Assembly (NCBI GenBank): GCA_024277135.1
Contig: JAJRVV010000028.1
Location: forward strand, 1-43,657
Direction: 5' to 3'
Length of the DNA: 43,657 bases
Origin: Chloroflexota bacterium
GTDB taxonomy: Bacteria > Chloroflexota > Anaerolineae > Promineifilales > Promineifilaceae
The position numbers were made by a program, and so were the translations under genes. A model generated the notes under the pieces. The model saw only the letters and a program-made list of their open reading frames with translations, searched no databases and was not told where the DNA came from. Positions 32,393-41,302 of the stretch are shown here, one piece after another (the first letter of the stretch is position 1; every line of letters begins with the position of its first letter).

Positions 32393-33106
32393 TTACAAAT
32401 TGAAGCCGAGGACGCGGGGGCCAGTCGGGGCGGGACTGCCGCCGGCCGGTTCGATGGTGACGCCAAAAGCGGCGTATTCTGCCAGAGACACAGGCGCAGA
32501 AACCTGCAAACGGCCGTCTCCCTGATCATCCACCGAGAACACACCGCCGTTGGTCCGTTCTTCATCCTTGATGAGCCAAAGCTGGTACTGTTGGTCGGCC
32601 GGAAGCGGCGGCAGACCGGTGACGGCAAGCGTGCCGGTACGGCCGTCCCTCTCGACAATCAGCGTTCCCACAGCATCAGGGGCCGCTTCCGTGCTGGTGA
32701 GGGCAAATTCGGCGATAGGCGTGTTGGCCTGCCGCCACAGCCAGAATCCGGCAATGATGACACCTATAATGACCAAAACGGCTGCTGGCTGCCACGGCCG
32801 TCCGGCAAATAATTGGGCGATCTGTGACCAGAGAGATGGGCGGACGGCCGTTATCCGGGGGGCGGACGCCGCTTCGATAGACACGCGGGACAGCAAACGC
32901 TGCTTCAAATCTGGCGCAGGTTCGACAGAGGGGGCGGCCAATGGCAGCATGTCTACCGCCGCCGCAAAAGAGGCCAATTCTGTTTGACAATCGGGGCAGG
33001 CGGGCAAATGGCGTTCTATCACCCCCAACTCATCCGCATCCAGCGCGTCGAGGGCATAGGCTGGCAAAAGTTCCAGCAGGGGGTTATGTTCGTCGTTCAC
33101 TGTCAC
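32393..33106 (-). CDS. Anti-sigma factor, RskA-like with zinc-binding N-terminal domain
   Basis: 237 residues from GTG at 33106, with GGAAGAG about five bases upstream. The N-terminal cytoplasmic domain has ELLPAYALDALD and the zinc-binding anti-sigma pattern HLPACPDCQTEL (HxxxCxxC). One membrane segment follows (AAVLVIIGVIIAGFWLW, about residues 108-124). The outer domain is RskA-like (GTLAVTGLPPLPADQQYQLW). It would hold the neighbouring ECF sigma factor at the membrane until a signal releases it, normally by proteolysis. It lies 105 bases downstream of the sigma gene on the same strand, the usual sigma/anti-sigma pair. The signal is unknown. The giant secreted protein directly downstream on the same strand is a natural candidate target, but this is inference from position. 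Confidence 0.9.
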   Translation of the reverse strand: MTVNDEHNPLLELLPAYALDALDADELGVIERHLPACPDCQTELASFAAAVDMLPLAAPSVEPAPDLKQRLLSRVSIEAASAPRITAVRPSLWSQIAQLFAGRPWQPAAVLVIIGVIIAGFWLWRQANTPIAEFALTSTEAAPDAVGTLIVERDGRTGTLAVTGLPPLPADQQYQLWLIKDEERTNGGVFSVDDQGDGRLQVSAPVSLAEYAAFGVTIEPAGGSPAPTGPRVLGFNL

Positions 33107-33211
33107 TTCAACTCTTCCAGCGGGCAGTTCTCGTCACAAAAACCATCGTTTGCCCAATCTCTGGCCTCTGGCGTATACGCATTCCGGCCAGCGCCAGACG
33201 TAGTATCTTGG

Positions 33212-33760
33212 TCATTTATCCACCAAAATCGCCCGCAATTTTTGCATCCCGGCGCGAATGCGGGCTTTGACCGTGCCCAACGGTTTATCCAGCTCACGGG
33301 CGATTTCACTATGCGTAAGCCCTTTGAAAAAGGCCAGCGCCAATGCTTCTCGCTGAGGGGCTGGCAGAGTTGCCATCGCGGCGCGAACACGCCGGTATTC
33401 CAGGGCCAGATGAGCGGCGTCTTCGGGATTATCGTCGGCGCTGGGGGGGTGGGCGGGGACTTCTGCCCAACTGACGCTGTATTGAAACGGCCGTACCGCC
33501 TCCCGGCGCAGCATGTCAATAGCGCGATTGCGGGTCATCCGAGTCAGCCAGGTGGAAACCCGCGCCTTTTCCACGTTGTAGGTATGCGCTTTTTGCCAGG
33601 CTCGCGTGAAAATATCCAGGGTAATTTCTTCGGCGGTGGCCCGATCCCCCACCACGTTGTAGGCCACACTGTGTATGAGACGGCCGTAACGATCATATAA
33701 CTCCCCCAGCGCGGCCTCATCTCCTTGCATCATCCGCGTCATCAGGGTGGGATCATCCAT
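33212..33760 (-). CDS. ECF-type RNA polymerase sigma factor
   Basis: I prefer the ATG at 33760 (MDDPTLMTRMMQGDEAALG). The frame is open to a TTG at 33799, 13 codons earlier. Region 2 is present (ELYDRYGRLIHSVAYNVVGD, then AEEITLDIFTRAW) and so is region 4 with its helix-turn-helix (LPAPQREALALAFFKGL, then SEIARELDKPLGTVKARI). There is no region 3, as in ECF factors. With about 182 residues the size is normal. Pairing with an RskA-like anti-sigma factor downstream matches the SigK/SigL-like ECF group. It would direct RNA polymerase to a small regulon, and its own promoter may be part of it. Confidence 0.92.
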   Translation of the reverse strand: MDDPTLMTRMMQGDEAALGELYDRYGRLIHSVAYNVVGDRATAEEITLDIFTRAWQKAHTYNVEKARVSTWLTRMTRNRAIDMLRREAVRPFQYSVSWAEVPAHPPSADDNPEDAAHLALEYRRVRAAMATLPAPQREALALAFFKGLTHSEIARELDKPLGTVKARIRAGMQKLRAILVDK

Positions 33761-33808
33761 TTGTTTCAAGTTCACTTGCACCTGCCGGCTACTATTCAAA
33801 TCGGGCGT

Positions 33809-33838
33809 ATTCTACAATGCCGACCACCATCCCGCCAA
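33809..33838 (-). promoter_or_regulatory. Possible promoter of the sigma/anti-sigma operon
   Basis: On the minus strand TTGGCG (33838-33833) and TAGAAT (33814-33809) are 18 bases apart. The predicted transcript start is near 33802, which leaves about 40 bases to the preferred ATG. Visual call only. Confidence 0.4.
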
Positions 33839-33892
33839 ACGGCGCTTAACGCCATCTTGACAAAACGGGGTTATGCAGTTAAGGTTCTTTCA

Positions 33893-33921
33893 TTGTTGTA
33901 AATTATTAAAACGATTATATC
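33893..33921 (+). promoter_or_regulatory. Likely promoter of the ArsR-regulator/MFS operon
   Basis: TTGTTG (33893-33898) and TATATC (33916-33921) are 17 bases apart in an AT-rich stretch, 22 bases before the ATG. A second candidate -35 box, a perfect TTGACA, lies at 33857. ArsR-type regulators often control their own promoter, but no clear operator palindrome is visible. Confidence 0.5.
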
Positions 33922-33942
33922 TTTTTGAATGGTGTAATTCCT

Positions 33943-34554
33943 ATGAGTAAAACAACCTCTCCCCTCCAAGATGTCATGTTCATCGAAGACCCGGACGCGC
34001 TGAAAGCGTTGGCTGTACCAATACGGCTGGACATCATCAAAGCCCTGGCCCATCCGGCCACGGTGAAAGAGGTGGCGGCTGAGCTGGAGATGCCGCCGAC
34101 CAAACTCTACTACCATTTCAAGCAGTTGGAGCAGCACCAGATCATTCGGGTGGTGGACACCAACATCGTGTCCGGCATCATCGAGAAGCAGTACCAGGTG
34201 ACGGCGAGCCGCTACCAGATGAGTGAAACTTTGGTACATGACTCTACTCAAGGAGAAGCCACTCTGGATGCCATTTTGGCAACGATTTTCGAGGTGACGC
34301 GGAATGAACTGCGGCAAAGCATTCAAGCCCAGCTTCTCGATCCGGCCGCCGATGCAAGTGAGAAGAAGGCCATGCTCAGCCACACCGCTTTTCACTTGAC
34401 GGCCGAACAGTTTCAGGATTTTTTCGGCCGTATGGAGCAGCTCATTGAGGAAATGATCACAGCCTCCGAAGCCGGCAGCGAAGAACCCGACCGGCTTTCC
34501 TTCGGCTTCACCATCGCCCTTTACCCGGTGGTTAAACCTAATCCGGAGGCTTAA
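33943..34554 (+). CDS. ArsR-family winged helix-turn-helix transcriptional regulator
   Basis: 204 residues from the ATG at 33943 (MSKTTSPLQDV). A TTG at 33925 in frame is an alternative. The winged helix-turn-helix lies near residues 20-90: DALKALAVPIRLDIIKALA, then TVKEVAAELEMPPTKLYYHF as the recognition helix. The C-terminal part (about 100-200) is a ligand or dimer domain seen in larger ArsR/DUF-type regulators; no metal-binding CxC is present, so a metal sensor is unlikely. The stop is three bases before the ATG of the MFS transporter, so the two form an operon and the regulator probably controls the efflux gene. Confidence 0.85.
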   Translation: MSKTTSPLQDVMFIEDPDALKALAVPIRLDIIKALAHPATVKEVAAELEMPPTKLYYHFKQLEQHQIIRVVDTNIVSGIIEKQYQVTASRYQMSETLVHDSTQGEATLDAILATIFEVTRNELRQSIQAQLLDPAADASEKKAMLSHTAFHLTAEQFQDFFGRMEQLIEEMITASEAGSEEPDRLSFGFTIALYPVVKPNPEA

Positions 34555-34557
34555 CCG

Positions 34558-35853
34558 ATGTCCCAAACCGAGACCCCGCCTGAGTCCGTCGCCATCCGCG
34601 ATTTACTGGCTATCCGCAACTTTCGCCTGCTGTGGATGGGCCAGATCGTGTCCAATTTTGGCGATTCGCTGACCTATTTGACGCTGGTCTTGCTCATCAA
34701 CCGGGTGACGGATGGCTCGACGCAGGCCATCGCCACTCTGCTCATCGCGCTGGCGCTGCCCGCCGCCACCATTGGTTTGGTGGCCGGGGTGGTCGTTGAC
34801 AGGTTAGACCGCAAGCGAATTATGCAAATCACCGACGTTTTGCGCGGGGTTTTGGCGCTGGCTTTCCTCTTTTTCATTCAAGTGGGCAGCCCGTTGTGGC
34901 CGTTATACCTCATCGCCTTTATCCATTCCGCCATCGGCTCATTCTTCTTACCGGCCCGCAGCGCCCTCATCCCCAACATCGTCCCCGAAGCGGGGCTGCT
35001 GGCGGCGAATTCGCTTTCCCAAACCAGTCTGGTGTTCTTCCGCGTGCTGGGCACGGCCGTAGCCGGGTTCCTGGTTGGCGTGTTGGATACCTTCTGGCCC
35101 GCTTTCTTGATTGACGCCGCCACTTTCTTCATCTCTTTCTGGTTCATCAGCCTAATCCAGATGCCTGAAGGCGTCACCAGAACTACGCGCGCTGGTCAGA
35201 TAACCATTCGCGCTGTATTCACCGAACTGCGGGAAGGGATGGGTATCCTCGTCCAAAATCGGGCGCTTGTCGGTACGCTGGTGGGGCTGGCCGTGACCAT
35301 GTTAGGCATTGGCGCGGTCAATGTGTTGCTGGCTCCCCTTTTGGTAAACGAGATGGGCGTGGGCGAAACCTGGTTTGGCGTTATCGAATTCGCGCAAACG
35401 GCGGCCATGATCATCAGCGGCAGTCTGGTGGCGCTGCTGGCGGCTCGCATCAAGGGCACGCACATCATCAGCAGCGGCTTACTGCTCACCGGCGCAGCTA
35501 TCGGCCTGCTCTCCCTCATCAAAACGGTGTGGCATCTCATCCCCATCCTGTTTGCCATCGGTTTTGTGATGACGCCGTTGAATGCCGCTATTGCCACGTT
35601 GATGCAGACGGCCGTGGCCGATGAACTGCGCGGCCGGATTTCGTCAGCGATGGGGGCTGCGATCCAGGCGGCTAATTTGCTCTCCATGTTTGCCGCCGGG
35701 GCTGTGGCCGCCGCCATTGGCGCGCGCAACGTGTTCATCCTCAGCGGCGTCATCACCCTATTTGCCGGCATCATCGCCGCGCTCATCTTCAGGGGATACA
35801 CGCCCCCGCCGCCGACTCCAGTTGAGTTGCAGCCTGCCGGCAAGGCTGTCTAA
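34558..35853 (+). CDS. MFS transporter, probable efflux protein (MFS_3/EntS-like)
   Basis: 431 residues with about 12 membrane segments. It begins FRLLWMGQIVSNFGDSLTYL and carries the loop motif GVVVDRLDRKRIM between helices 2 and 3, as in the EntS/MFS_3 group of proton-driven exporters. Other signs are NSLSQTSLVFFRVLGTAVAG and the mid-protein ELREGMGILVQNRALVG, both standard for this group. It starts three bases after the ArsR-type regulator. The substrate is unknown: drugs, siderophores or lipids are all possible. It ends convergent with the AOR gene. Confidence 0.88.
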   Translation: MSQTETPPESVAIRDLLAIRNFRLLWMGQIVSNFGDSLTYLTLVLLINRVTDGSTQAIATLLIALALPAATIGLVAGVVVDRLDRKRIMQITDVLRGVLALAFLFFIQVGSPLWPLYLIAFIHSAIGSFFLPARSALIPNIVPEAGLLAANSLSQTSLVFFRVLGTAVAGFLVGVLDTFWPAFLIDAATFFISFWFISLIQMPEGVTRTTRAGQITIRAVFTELREGMGILVQNRALVGTLVGLAVTMLGIGAVNVLLAPLLVNEMGVGETWFGVIEFAQTAAMIISGSLVALLAARIKGTHIISSGLLLTGAAIGLLSLIKTVWHLIPILFAIGFVMTPLNAAIATLMQTAVADELRGRISSAMGAAIQAANLLSMFAAGAVAAAIGARNVFILSGVITLFAGIIAALIFRGYTPPPPTPVELQPAGKAV

Positions 35854-35865
35854 TCCACATGTAGC

Positions 35866-35882
35866 CGCGGTATCTTACCGCG
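35866..35882. terminator. Small hairpin between convergent MFS and AOR genes
   Basis: CGCGGTA TCT TACCGCG forms a seven-base stem with a three-base loop in the 64 bases between the two convergent stops. No T-run follows, so it is at best a weak bidirectional terminator. Confidence 0.4.
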
Positions 35883-35917
35883 CAAGCACAAACGCGGAAA
35901 TGAAAACACCTTTTGCG

Positions 35918-37849
35918 TCAGTTTGACAGTTGCTCCGCCACCCAATCCAGCCCCAGTTCCGCCAATTTCTCCCGCGTCGGCGCGCCGGTAGCAACATCCC
36001 AGCCGGCCAGGGCATAGTAGGTGTCTTTGGCCGTTTCCAGCCGGTCTAACGGATAGAGAAAACCATCGGTACGGCCGCCCGTCAGAGCGCGGGTGAACTT
36101 TTTGGGCAGCTTGTCATCCTCGCGGGTGAACCCTTCGCGGGCATTGAAGGCGCGCAGCATATTCAAGCGCCGCTCGCCTACCCGCATCAACTCGTCCAGC
36201 GTCACGTCCCATCCGGTGATGGCCTGCACCGCCGCCGCCAGTTGATCCGGGCCGTAGAGATGCCAGGCCGGGCCAAACACGAATTGGCACATATTCACCG
36301 AATCGAGACAACTATAAAGATGTTCGGTGAGCAGGGCGAAGCGCACTTTTTCATCTGTGAGGCTGTACCGCTCCTGCTGTTCGGTTAACCCCAATTGGGA
36401 GAGCCGATCTTGATAATGGGTGAAGCCGCCTTCATACGAGCCGTCATGTTCGCAAGATTGATGGTCGGCGCCAAACGGGTTGACGGCGTAGATGAGGCCC
36501 AAGCCCCGCTTGACCTGGGGCATGTGCGCCGGCAGCTCTTGCTTCTTCACGGCCACCACCAAATCCTCCGTCCCCCGGCCGATGCGTTCGGCAGCGCGAG
36601 CCGACCCTTCAGCCAGCAGGTCGCCAAAGCTTTCCCGTTTGCCAATCATCTCTGTCAATTTGACCATGCTGGCGGCGTTGCCGTAACTCAAATCAAGGCC
36701 GCCGGTGTCTTCAGTGGTGATCAAGCCTTCGTCAAAGCAGTTGAAAGCCCAGGCGATGGTGGCGCCGCAGGAAACGGTGTCCATGCCGTACTGATTGCAA
36801 AGCTGGTTGGCGTGGGCTACGGCCGCCAGGTCGGAAACGCCGCAGTAGCTGCCAAATGTCGCCAATGTTTCATATTCGGGGCCGCCGTAGATATGGTCGG
36901 CGGTGTAGGGGCCTTCGTCAATCTGAACGACGCGCTTACAGCGGACGGTGCAGGCGTAACAGGTGTCACGGCCGTCTCGATCCTGTCTCCCCTCGTCGGC
37001 CCCGCGCAGGATGGTGTCGTACATGGTTTCGCCGCTGATCGCTTCGGCGTTTTCAAAGACGCCGCTGCTCCAGTTGCGGGTGGGCAGACCGCCTGATTTT
37101 TGCTGGCCCATGAGCACTTCGGCAGTGCCGTATTTGCCCATCCCGGCTACATCTGAATCGGCAAAGTTGGCGGATCCCCATTTCGCCAGCGCGTTCAATC
37201 CTTTTTTGTCGGCAACGGCGGGGCGGTTTTTGCCACGGACGACAACGGCTTTGAGGTTCTTTGACCCCATGACAGCGCCCATCCCGGTACGGCCGTTGGC
37301 GCGGTTGCTCATGCTGATGATGGCGGCGAAACGGACGCCCTTTTCCCCGGCCGGGCCGCATTGCAACACCTCGATTTTGTCATCGCCCAACTCTTGCTTG
37401 AGCGTTGCCTCAACCTCGCCGGTGATCTTGCCCCACAGGTGAGAAGCGTCCCGCAGTTCCGCTTCCCCATCTTTTATCCACAGATAAACCGGCTTGTCGG
37501 CCTTACCCTGGATGACGATGGCGTCATATCCGGCAAATTTCATCTCGGCCGGCCAAAAGCCGCCGCATTGGGAGTCGCCGATGGCGCCAGTGAGCGGTGA
37601 TTTGGCGACGGCCGTCATCCGGCTTTGCCCGGACACAGGCGCGCCGGTGAGTACGCTCAACGCCAACACCAGCGTGTTCTCCGGCCCCATCGGGTCCGCT
37701 TTAGGCGGGGTGCGCTTCAATACATAGTGCATCCCCAGGGCGCTGCCGCCCATGTAAAAGCGGTAAAACGCCTCATCCGGCGTTTCCACCTCAATGGTTC
37801 CATCCGTCAAATTAACTTGTAATATCTTTCCGTGATACCCATATGGCAT
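35918..37849 (-). CDS. Aldehyde:ferredoxin oxidoreductase family protein (tungstopterin enzyme)
   Basis: 643 residues, normal for the AOR family. These cytoplasmic enzymes oxidise aldehydes to acids with ferredoxin, using tungsten bound by two pterins and one 4Fe-4S cluster. The N-terminal pterin-binding domain starts GYHGKILQVNLTDGTIEV and has FYMGGSALGMHYVL. The cluster motif CYACTVRC (CxxCxxxC) is intact, and a distal Cys in DHQSCEHDG is a candidate fourth ligand. PVSGQSRMTAVAKSPLTG and NRANGRTGMGAVMGSKNLKA are family signatures. The ATG has GGAGAG upstream, inside the end of the MoaD-like gene, so the two are coupled. The true substrate of this subgroup cannot be read from sequence. Confidence 0.93.
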   Translation of the reverse strand: MPYGYHGKILQVNLTDGTIEVETPDEAFYRFYMGGSALGMHYVLKRTPPKADPMGPENTLVLALSVLTGAPVSGQSRMTAVAKSPLTGAIGDSQCGGFWPAEMKFAGYDAIVIQGKADKPVYLWIKDGEAELRDASHLWGKITGEVEATLKQELGDDKIEVLQCGPAGEKGVRFAAIISMSNRANGRTGMGAVMGSKNLKAVVVRGKNRPAVADKKGLNALAKWGSANFADSDVAGMGKYGTAEVLMGQQKSGGLPTRNWSSGVFENAEAISGETMYDTILRGADEGRQDRDGRDTCYACTVRCKRVVQIDEGPYTADHIYGGPEYETLATFGSYCGVSDLAAVAHANQLCNQYGMDTVSCGATIAWAFNCFDEGLITTEDTGGLDLSYGNAASMVKLTEMIGKRESFGDLLAEGSARAAERIGRGTEDLVVAVKKQELPAHMPQVKRGLGLIYAVNPFGADHQSCEHDGSYEGGFTHYQDRLSQLGLTEQQERYSLTDEKVRFALLTEHLYSCLDSVNMCQFVFGPAWHLYGPDQLAAAVQAITGWDVTLDELMRVGERRLNMLRAFNAREGFTREDDKLPKKFTRALTGGRTDGFLYPLDRLETAKDTYYALAGWDVATGAPTREKLAELGLDWVAEQLSN

Positions 37850-37852
37850 ATC

Positions 37853-38122
37853 TCACTCTCCATTAAATAACAATGATCTGTTGGCTGAAAATCCCCCGGC
37901 TGCGGGGCGAAAAATTTCTATCTTGTCTTCGTCTTGTAGTGGGGTTTGCCAATCGTCTACCAGATGGTCGTTGACGGCCGTCTGCAAATGCCCCTTCACC
38001 CCCAATCTATCCAACAAATTTTGGATGCGGGAGCCGTCGGGCAGGTCAACGGCCGTGCGCCCCTTCATTTCGGCCGGCAATTTGTCTCGCAAAATACCGT
38101 GAAGGCGAACCTGAACTCTCAT
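37853..38122 (-). CDS. MoaD/ThiS-like sulfur-carrier protein with C-terminal extension
   Basis: 89 residues. The ubiquitin-like fold pattern is clear: MRVQVRLHGILRDKLP, VDLPDGSRIQNLLDRLG and DEDKIEIFRPAAGG. MoaD proteins donate sulfur to molybdopterin/tungstopterin through a C-terminal Gly-Gly that must be the very end of the chain. Here Gly-Gly is followed by 12 more residues (FSANRSLLFNGE) before the stop. So it would need trimming, works differently, or has lost its original stop. The last codons carry the ribosome site of the AOR gene three bases on. Pairing with AOR points to tungsten-cofactor synthesis. Confidence 0.82.
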   Translation of the reverse strand: MRVQVRLHGILRDKLPAEMKGRTAVDLPDGSRIQNLLDRLGVKGHLQTAVNDHLVDDWQTPLQDEDKIEIFRPAAGGFSANRSLLFNGE

Positions 38123-38259
38123 TTACTTACCCACTCAGTGTACCGAGCCATCCTACCTTTTTTGCCCGCCAAAAGCGGTGATAGGATACCCGTTCCCCAT
38201 CGCTTTGGCAAAACGCCTACCATTTGCCCGCCCCCTGCCCAACCGGTATCATCCAGCCC

Positions 38260-40140
38260 ATGAATCTCGTCACCCTGGAAAATGTGAGCAAACAGTACAG
38301 TGACCGGGTGTTGCTCGATGAGGTCAACTTGCTGATCAACGAAGGCGACCGCATCGGCCTGATTGGGCGAAATGGCAGCGGCAAAACTACCCTGCTGCGC
38401 ATCATCGCCGGAGCGGAGCCGCTGGATAACGGTTCGCGCGCGGCGTGGGGCGGGGTTCGGATCGCCTATCTGCCGCAAGAACCGGAGTTGGACGGCCGTC
38501 TCACCATCCTCGACACTATTTTTCAGAGCGACGCGCCGCAGCTACGACTGCTGCGCCAATATCAGCAGGCCAGCCTGCGCCTGGAGCGACATCCCCATCA
38601 GCCCGACGTCCAATCACGCCTGGCCGATCTGACCGCCGAAATGGATCGCACCGGCGGTTGGGCGGCAGAAGCGGCCGCCAAAACGATTTTGACCCGGCTG
38701 GGCGTCACCCAATTCGCGGCCAGGATGGAGACGTTGAGCGGCGGCCAACGCAAGCGGGTGGCGCTGGCCCGCGCCCTCATCAACCCGGCCGATTTGCTCA
38801 TCCTGGACGAGCCGACCAATCACATTGACGCGGATACGATTGCCTGGCTGGAATCCTACCTGACGACGCGCGCTGGCGCGCTGCTCATGGTCACGCATGA
38901 CCGGTATTTTCTGGATCGGGTGGTGACGCGCATTGTGGAGCTGGATCGGCGGGTGTTGGTCAGCTATTCGGGGAATTACGGCCGTTACCTGGAACAAAGC
39001 GCTCAACGTCACCAACAATTGGCGGCGGCCGAGAAAAAACGGCAGGCTTACCTGCGCAGGGAATTGGAATGGCTGCGGCGCGGCGCCATGGCCCGTTCCA
39101 CCAAACAGAAAGCGCGCAAACAACGCATCCAGGAGATGGAGCAGTTGCGCCATGACCAGGGCCAACAGCGGGTGGCGATGGCGCTGGCCGGCCGTCGTCT
39201 GGGAAAACGGGCGCTGGAAGCCCACCATCTCAGCAAATCATATGGGCCGCTGTCTCTTTTTGAGGGGTTGGATTTTGCCTTAAATCCGGGGGATCGGATT
39301 GGCATTTTGGGGCCGAACGGCAGCGGCAAAACCACCCTGCTCGACATTTTGGCGGGGAAGGTTAGCCCGGACAGCGGCCAGATTGATTGGGGGGAAACGG
39401 TTCACCTCGGTTATTACGACCAGTTGAGCCAGGATTTGCCGGAAGAGAAGCGGGTGATCGAATTCATCGAGGGGATGGCGCCTTTGATCAGCACGCCAGA
39501 TGGGGGACGGGTGACGGCCGCGCAAATGTTGGAATGGTTTCTCTTCAGCCGCAAGGAACAGCAGACCCGCATCCAAAGTTTGAGCGGCGGCGAACGGCGG
39601 CGGCTGTACCTGCTGCGCACGCTGATTCACCGACCCAATGTGCTGTTCCTGGACGAGCCAACGAACGACCTGGACATCCAGACGCTGGCGGTGTTGGAGC
39701 AGTTTTTGGACAATTTCAGCGGCTGTCTGGTGGTCGTCAGCCATGACCGATATTTTTTGGACAGGAATGTGGATTTTCTGATGAGTTTTGAGGCAGGCAT
39801 GGTGGGTCGGCGTTTTCCCGGTCCCTTCGCCGCCTACCAAAAACGGCGAGATGCGCTGACGACCGTCCCCCTTCCAAAAAAAACCTCATCAAATAAACGG
39901 CCGCCTTCCCCCAAAACGCGCCGTCTCACCTGGAAAGAGAAACAGGAACTGGCGGGCCTGGAAGCGCGAATTGGCGAGTTGGAAGCGGCTAAAGCGGGGC
40001 TGGAAACGGAAATCAATCACATTGGGGGGGATTACGGCCGTTTGCAATCCCTCACAGACGACCTGAAACGCACCCAAACTGAATTGGCGGCCGCTGAAGA
40101 ACGATGGCTGGCATTATCCGAAATTGGGGAAAACGCATAA
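38260..40140 (+). CDS. ABC-F family ATPase (Uup-like)
   Basis: I chose the ATG at 38260 (MNLVTLENVSKQYSD), 12 codons after the first in-frame ATG, because the domain starts there. Two ATP-binding cassettes without membrane parts: Walker A GRNGSGKTT, signature LSGGQRKR and Walker B LLILDEPTNH in the first; GPNGSGKTT, LSGGERRR and LFLDEPTND in the second. The linker between them is charged and helical (AAEKKRQAYLRREL). A C-terminal coiled coil (about 545-626, EARIGELEAAKAGLE) is as in Uup. ABC-F proteins act on ribosomes or, for Uup, are tied to DNA and ribosome maintenance. The gene stands alone, divergent from the MoaD-like gene. Its TAA is followed in the same frame by the decayed CAP gene. 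Confidence 0.92.
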   Translation: MNLVTLENVSKQYSDRVLLDEVNLLINEGDRIGLIGRNGSGKTTLLRIIAGAEPLDNGSRAAWGGVRIAYLPQEPELDGRLTILDTIFQSDAPQLRLLRQYQQASLRLERHPHQPDVQSRLADLTAEMDRTGGWAAEAAAKTILTRLGVTQFAARMETLSGGQRKRVALARALINPADLLILDEPTNHIDADTIAWLESYLTTRAGALLMVTHDRYFLDRVVTRIVELDRRVLVSYSGNYGRYLEQSAQRHQQLAAAEKKRQAYLRRELEWLRRGAMARSTKQKARKQRIQEMEQLRHDQGQQRVAMALAGRRLGKRALEAHHLSKSYGPLSLFEGLDFALNPGDRIGILGPNGSGKTTLLDILAGKVSPDSGQIDWGETVHLGYYDQLSQDLPEEKRVIEFIEGMAPLISTPDGGRVTAAQMLEWFLFSRKEQQTRIQSLSGGERRRLYLLRTLIHRPNVLFLDEPTNDLDIQTLAVLEQFLDNFSGCLVVVSHDRYFLDRNVDFLMSFEAGMVGRRFPGPFAAYQKRRDALTTVPLPKKTSSNKRPPSPKTRRLTWKEKQELAGLEARIGELEAAKAGLETEINHIGGDYGRLQSLTDDLKRTQTELAAAEERWLALSEIGENA

Positions 40141-41269
40141 CAAAACGAGTTTAAAAATGGCGGTTCCCCCATCACCCTGCACACCGGCGCCGACGGCGCC
40201 TATGGCCTGGTGGCGATGGGTTTAGGCAATTGGCGGGTGACGGCCGTACCCAACCCCGGCGACTGGCGGGTGACATCCGCCAATCCGCAACCGGTGGAGG
40301 TCAGTTCCGCCGCCGGACTGGTGCGAACCGATGTGAACTTCTGCGTTGCCGACGCAGGCACGGCCGTCACCCTCCCCGCCGCCGCCAACGGAACCAGCGC
40401 CGACATCGCCGCCCTAGCCGTCCAATCGCAAGCGCTGCTCACCAATCCGCCGCCGCCAGCCGATGATTGGCTCAGTTATCTCAATCTGTTCCGGGACATG
40501 GGCGATTTGCCTGATTTCCAGGAGATGGATTCCCTTTCGCTGGGCGGCCGTTTGCACGCCCGGTACATGGCGGTCAATGATCGCCCTATCGTCCACAACG
40601 AAGACCCGGCTAACCCGCTGTTTGACCCCGCCGGACAACAAGCCGCCAGCCACAGCAATATCTTTACCGCCTCCCAAATTCAAGCCGACTACCGGCGGGC
40701 CGCTAACTTCTGGATTTCAGCCCCCTTCCCTCTGGCCCCTATGCTCGATCCCGAACTGGCGTTTGTCGGCTATGGCGATTACAACCAGGACATCGGCACC
40801 TTCCGCATGGCGGCAGCGCTGGATGTGCGCACCGAGTTAGGCAACAGCGATAACGAAGCTGAATACCCGCTCTTTTTCCCTGGCGACGGCGCGGAAACCT
40901 GGGTGGTGCGGCACAGTCTAGACGAATGGCCCGATCCGCTCACCAGTTGCCCCGGCTACGTTCGGCCGGTGGGCGCGGCCATCGTTTTGCAATTAGGCGA
41001 CGGCAGCCTGACGCCCAACGTCACCGACTACGCCATCTCGGTGAACGGGCAAAAACTGGAAAGCTGTATTTCTGACGAAACCAATTACCAGAATCCTAAC
41101 CAGTTCGCTCAGGATACCGGCCGGATTATTTTTGAGCGAGCGGGATGCAGTAGTCATCATGCCCAAAGAGCCGCTGGCCACCAACCAAACGTACACGGTC
41201 GAGATCACGGCCAACAGCCAGACCTACACCTGGAGCTTTTCCACGCGCAAAAGTCCGCCGGGCGGATAA
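40141..41269 (+). pseudogene. CAP-domain/Ig-like secreted protein, 5' truncated and frameshifted
   Basis: Reading begins directly after the ABC-F stop as NGGSPITLHTGADGAYGL, which is the interior of a beta domain (Cna-B or carboxypeptidase-regulatory-like). There is no start codon with a ribosome site and no signal peptide, so the 5' part is gone. A CAP/SCP domain follows (about bases 40430-40960: YLNLFRDMGDLPDF, LHARYMAVNDR, and SHSNIFTASQIQADYRRA). Then comes an SbsA-type Ig-like domain. At about 41140 an extra G in GAGCGAGCGGGATGC shifts the frame. The true frame resumes as DAVVIMPKEPLATNQTYTVE and ends TWSFSTRKSPPGG at the TAA 41267-41269. CAP proteins are secreted. This copy looks dead. 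Confidence 0.7.
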
Positions 41270-41302
41270 GGCGTCTTATCAATCACAAGTGCTAACAAAG
41301 GC

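Noticed and set aside
32315-32812. A + strand frame starting MERLQILLLKRG opposite the anti-sigma gene
   Set aside because: After the first 30 or so codons it becomes low-complexity antisense of the anti-sigma gene and has no ribosome site.
33871-34566. A 231-codon frame on the minus strand opposite the ArsR-type regulator
   Set aside because: The + frame has a clear helix-turn-helix and operon spacing; the antisense frame has none and is His/Leu/Phe-biased.
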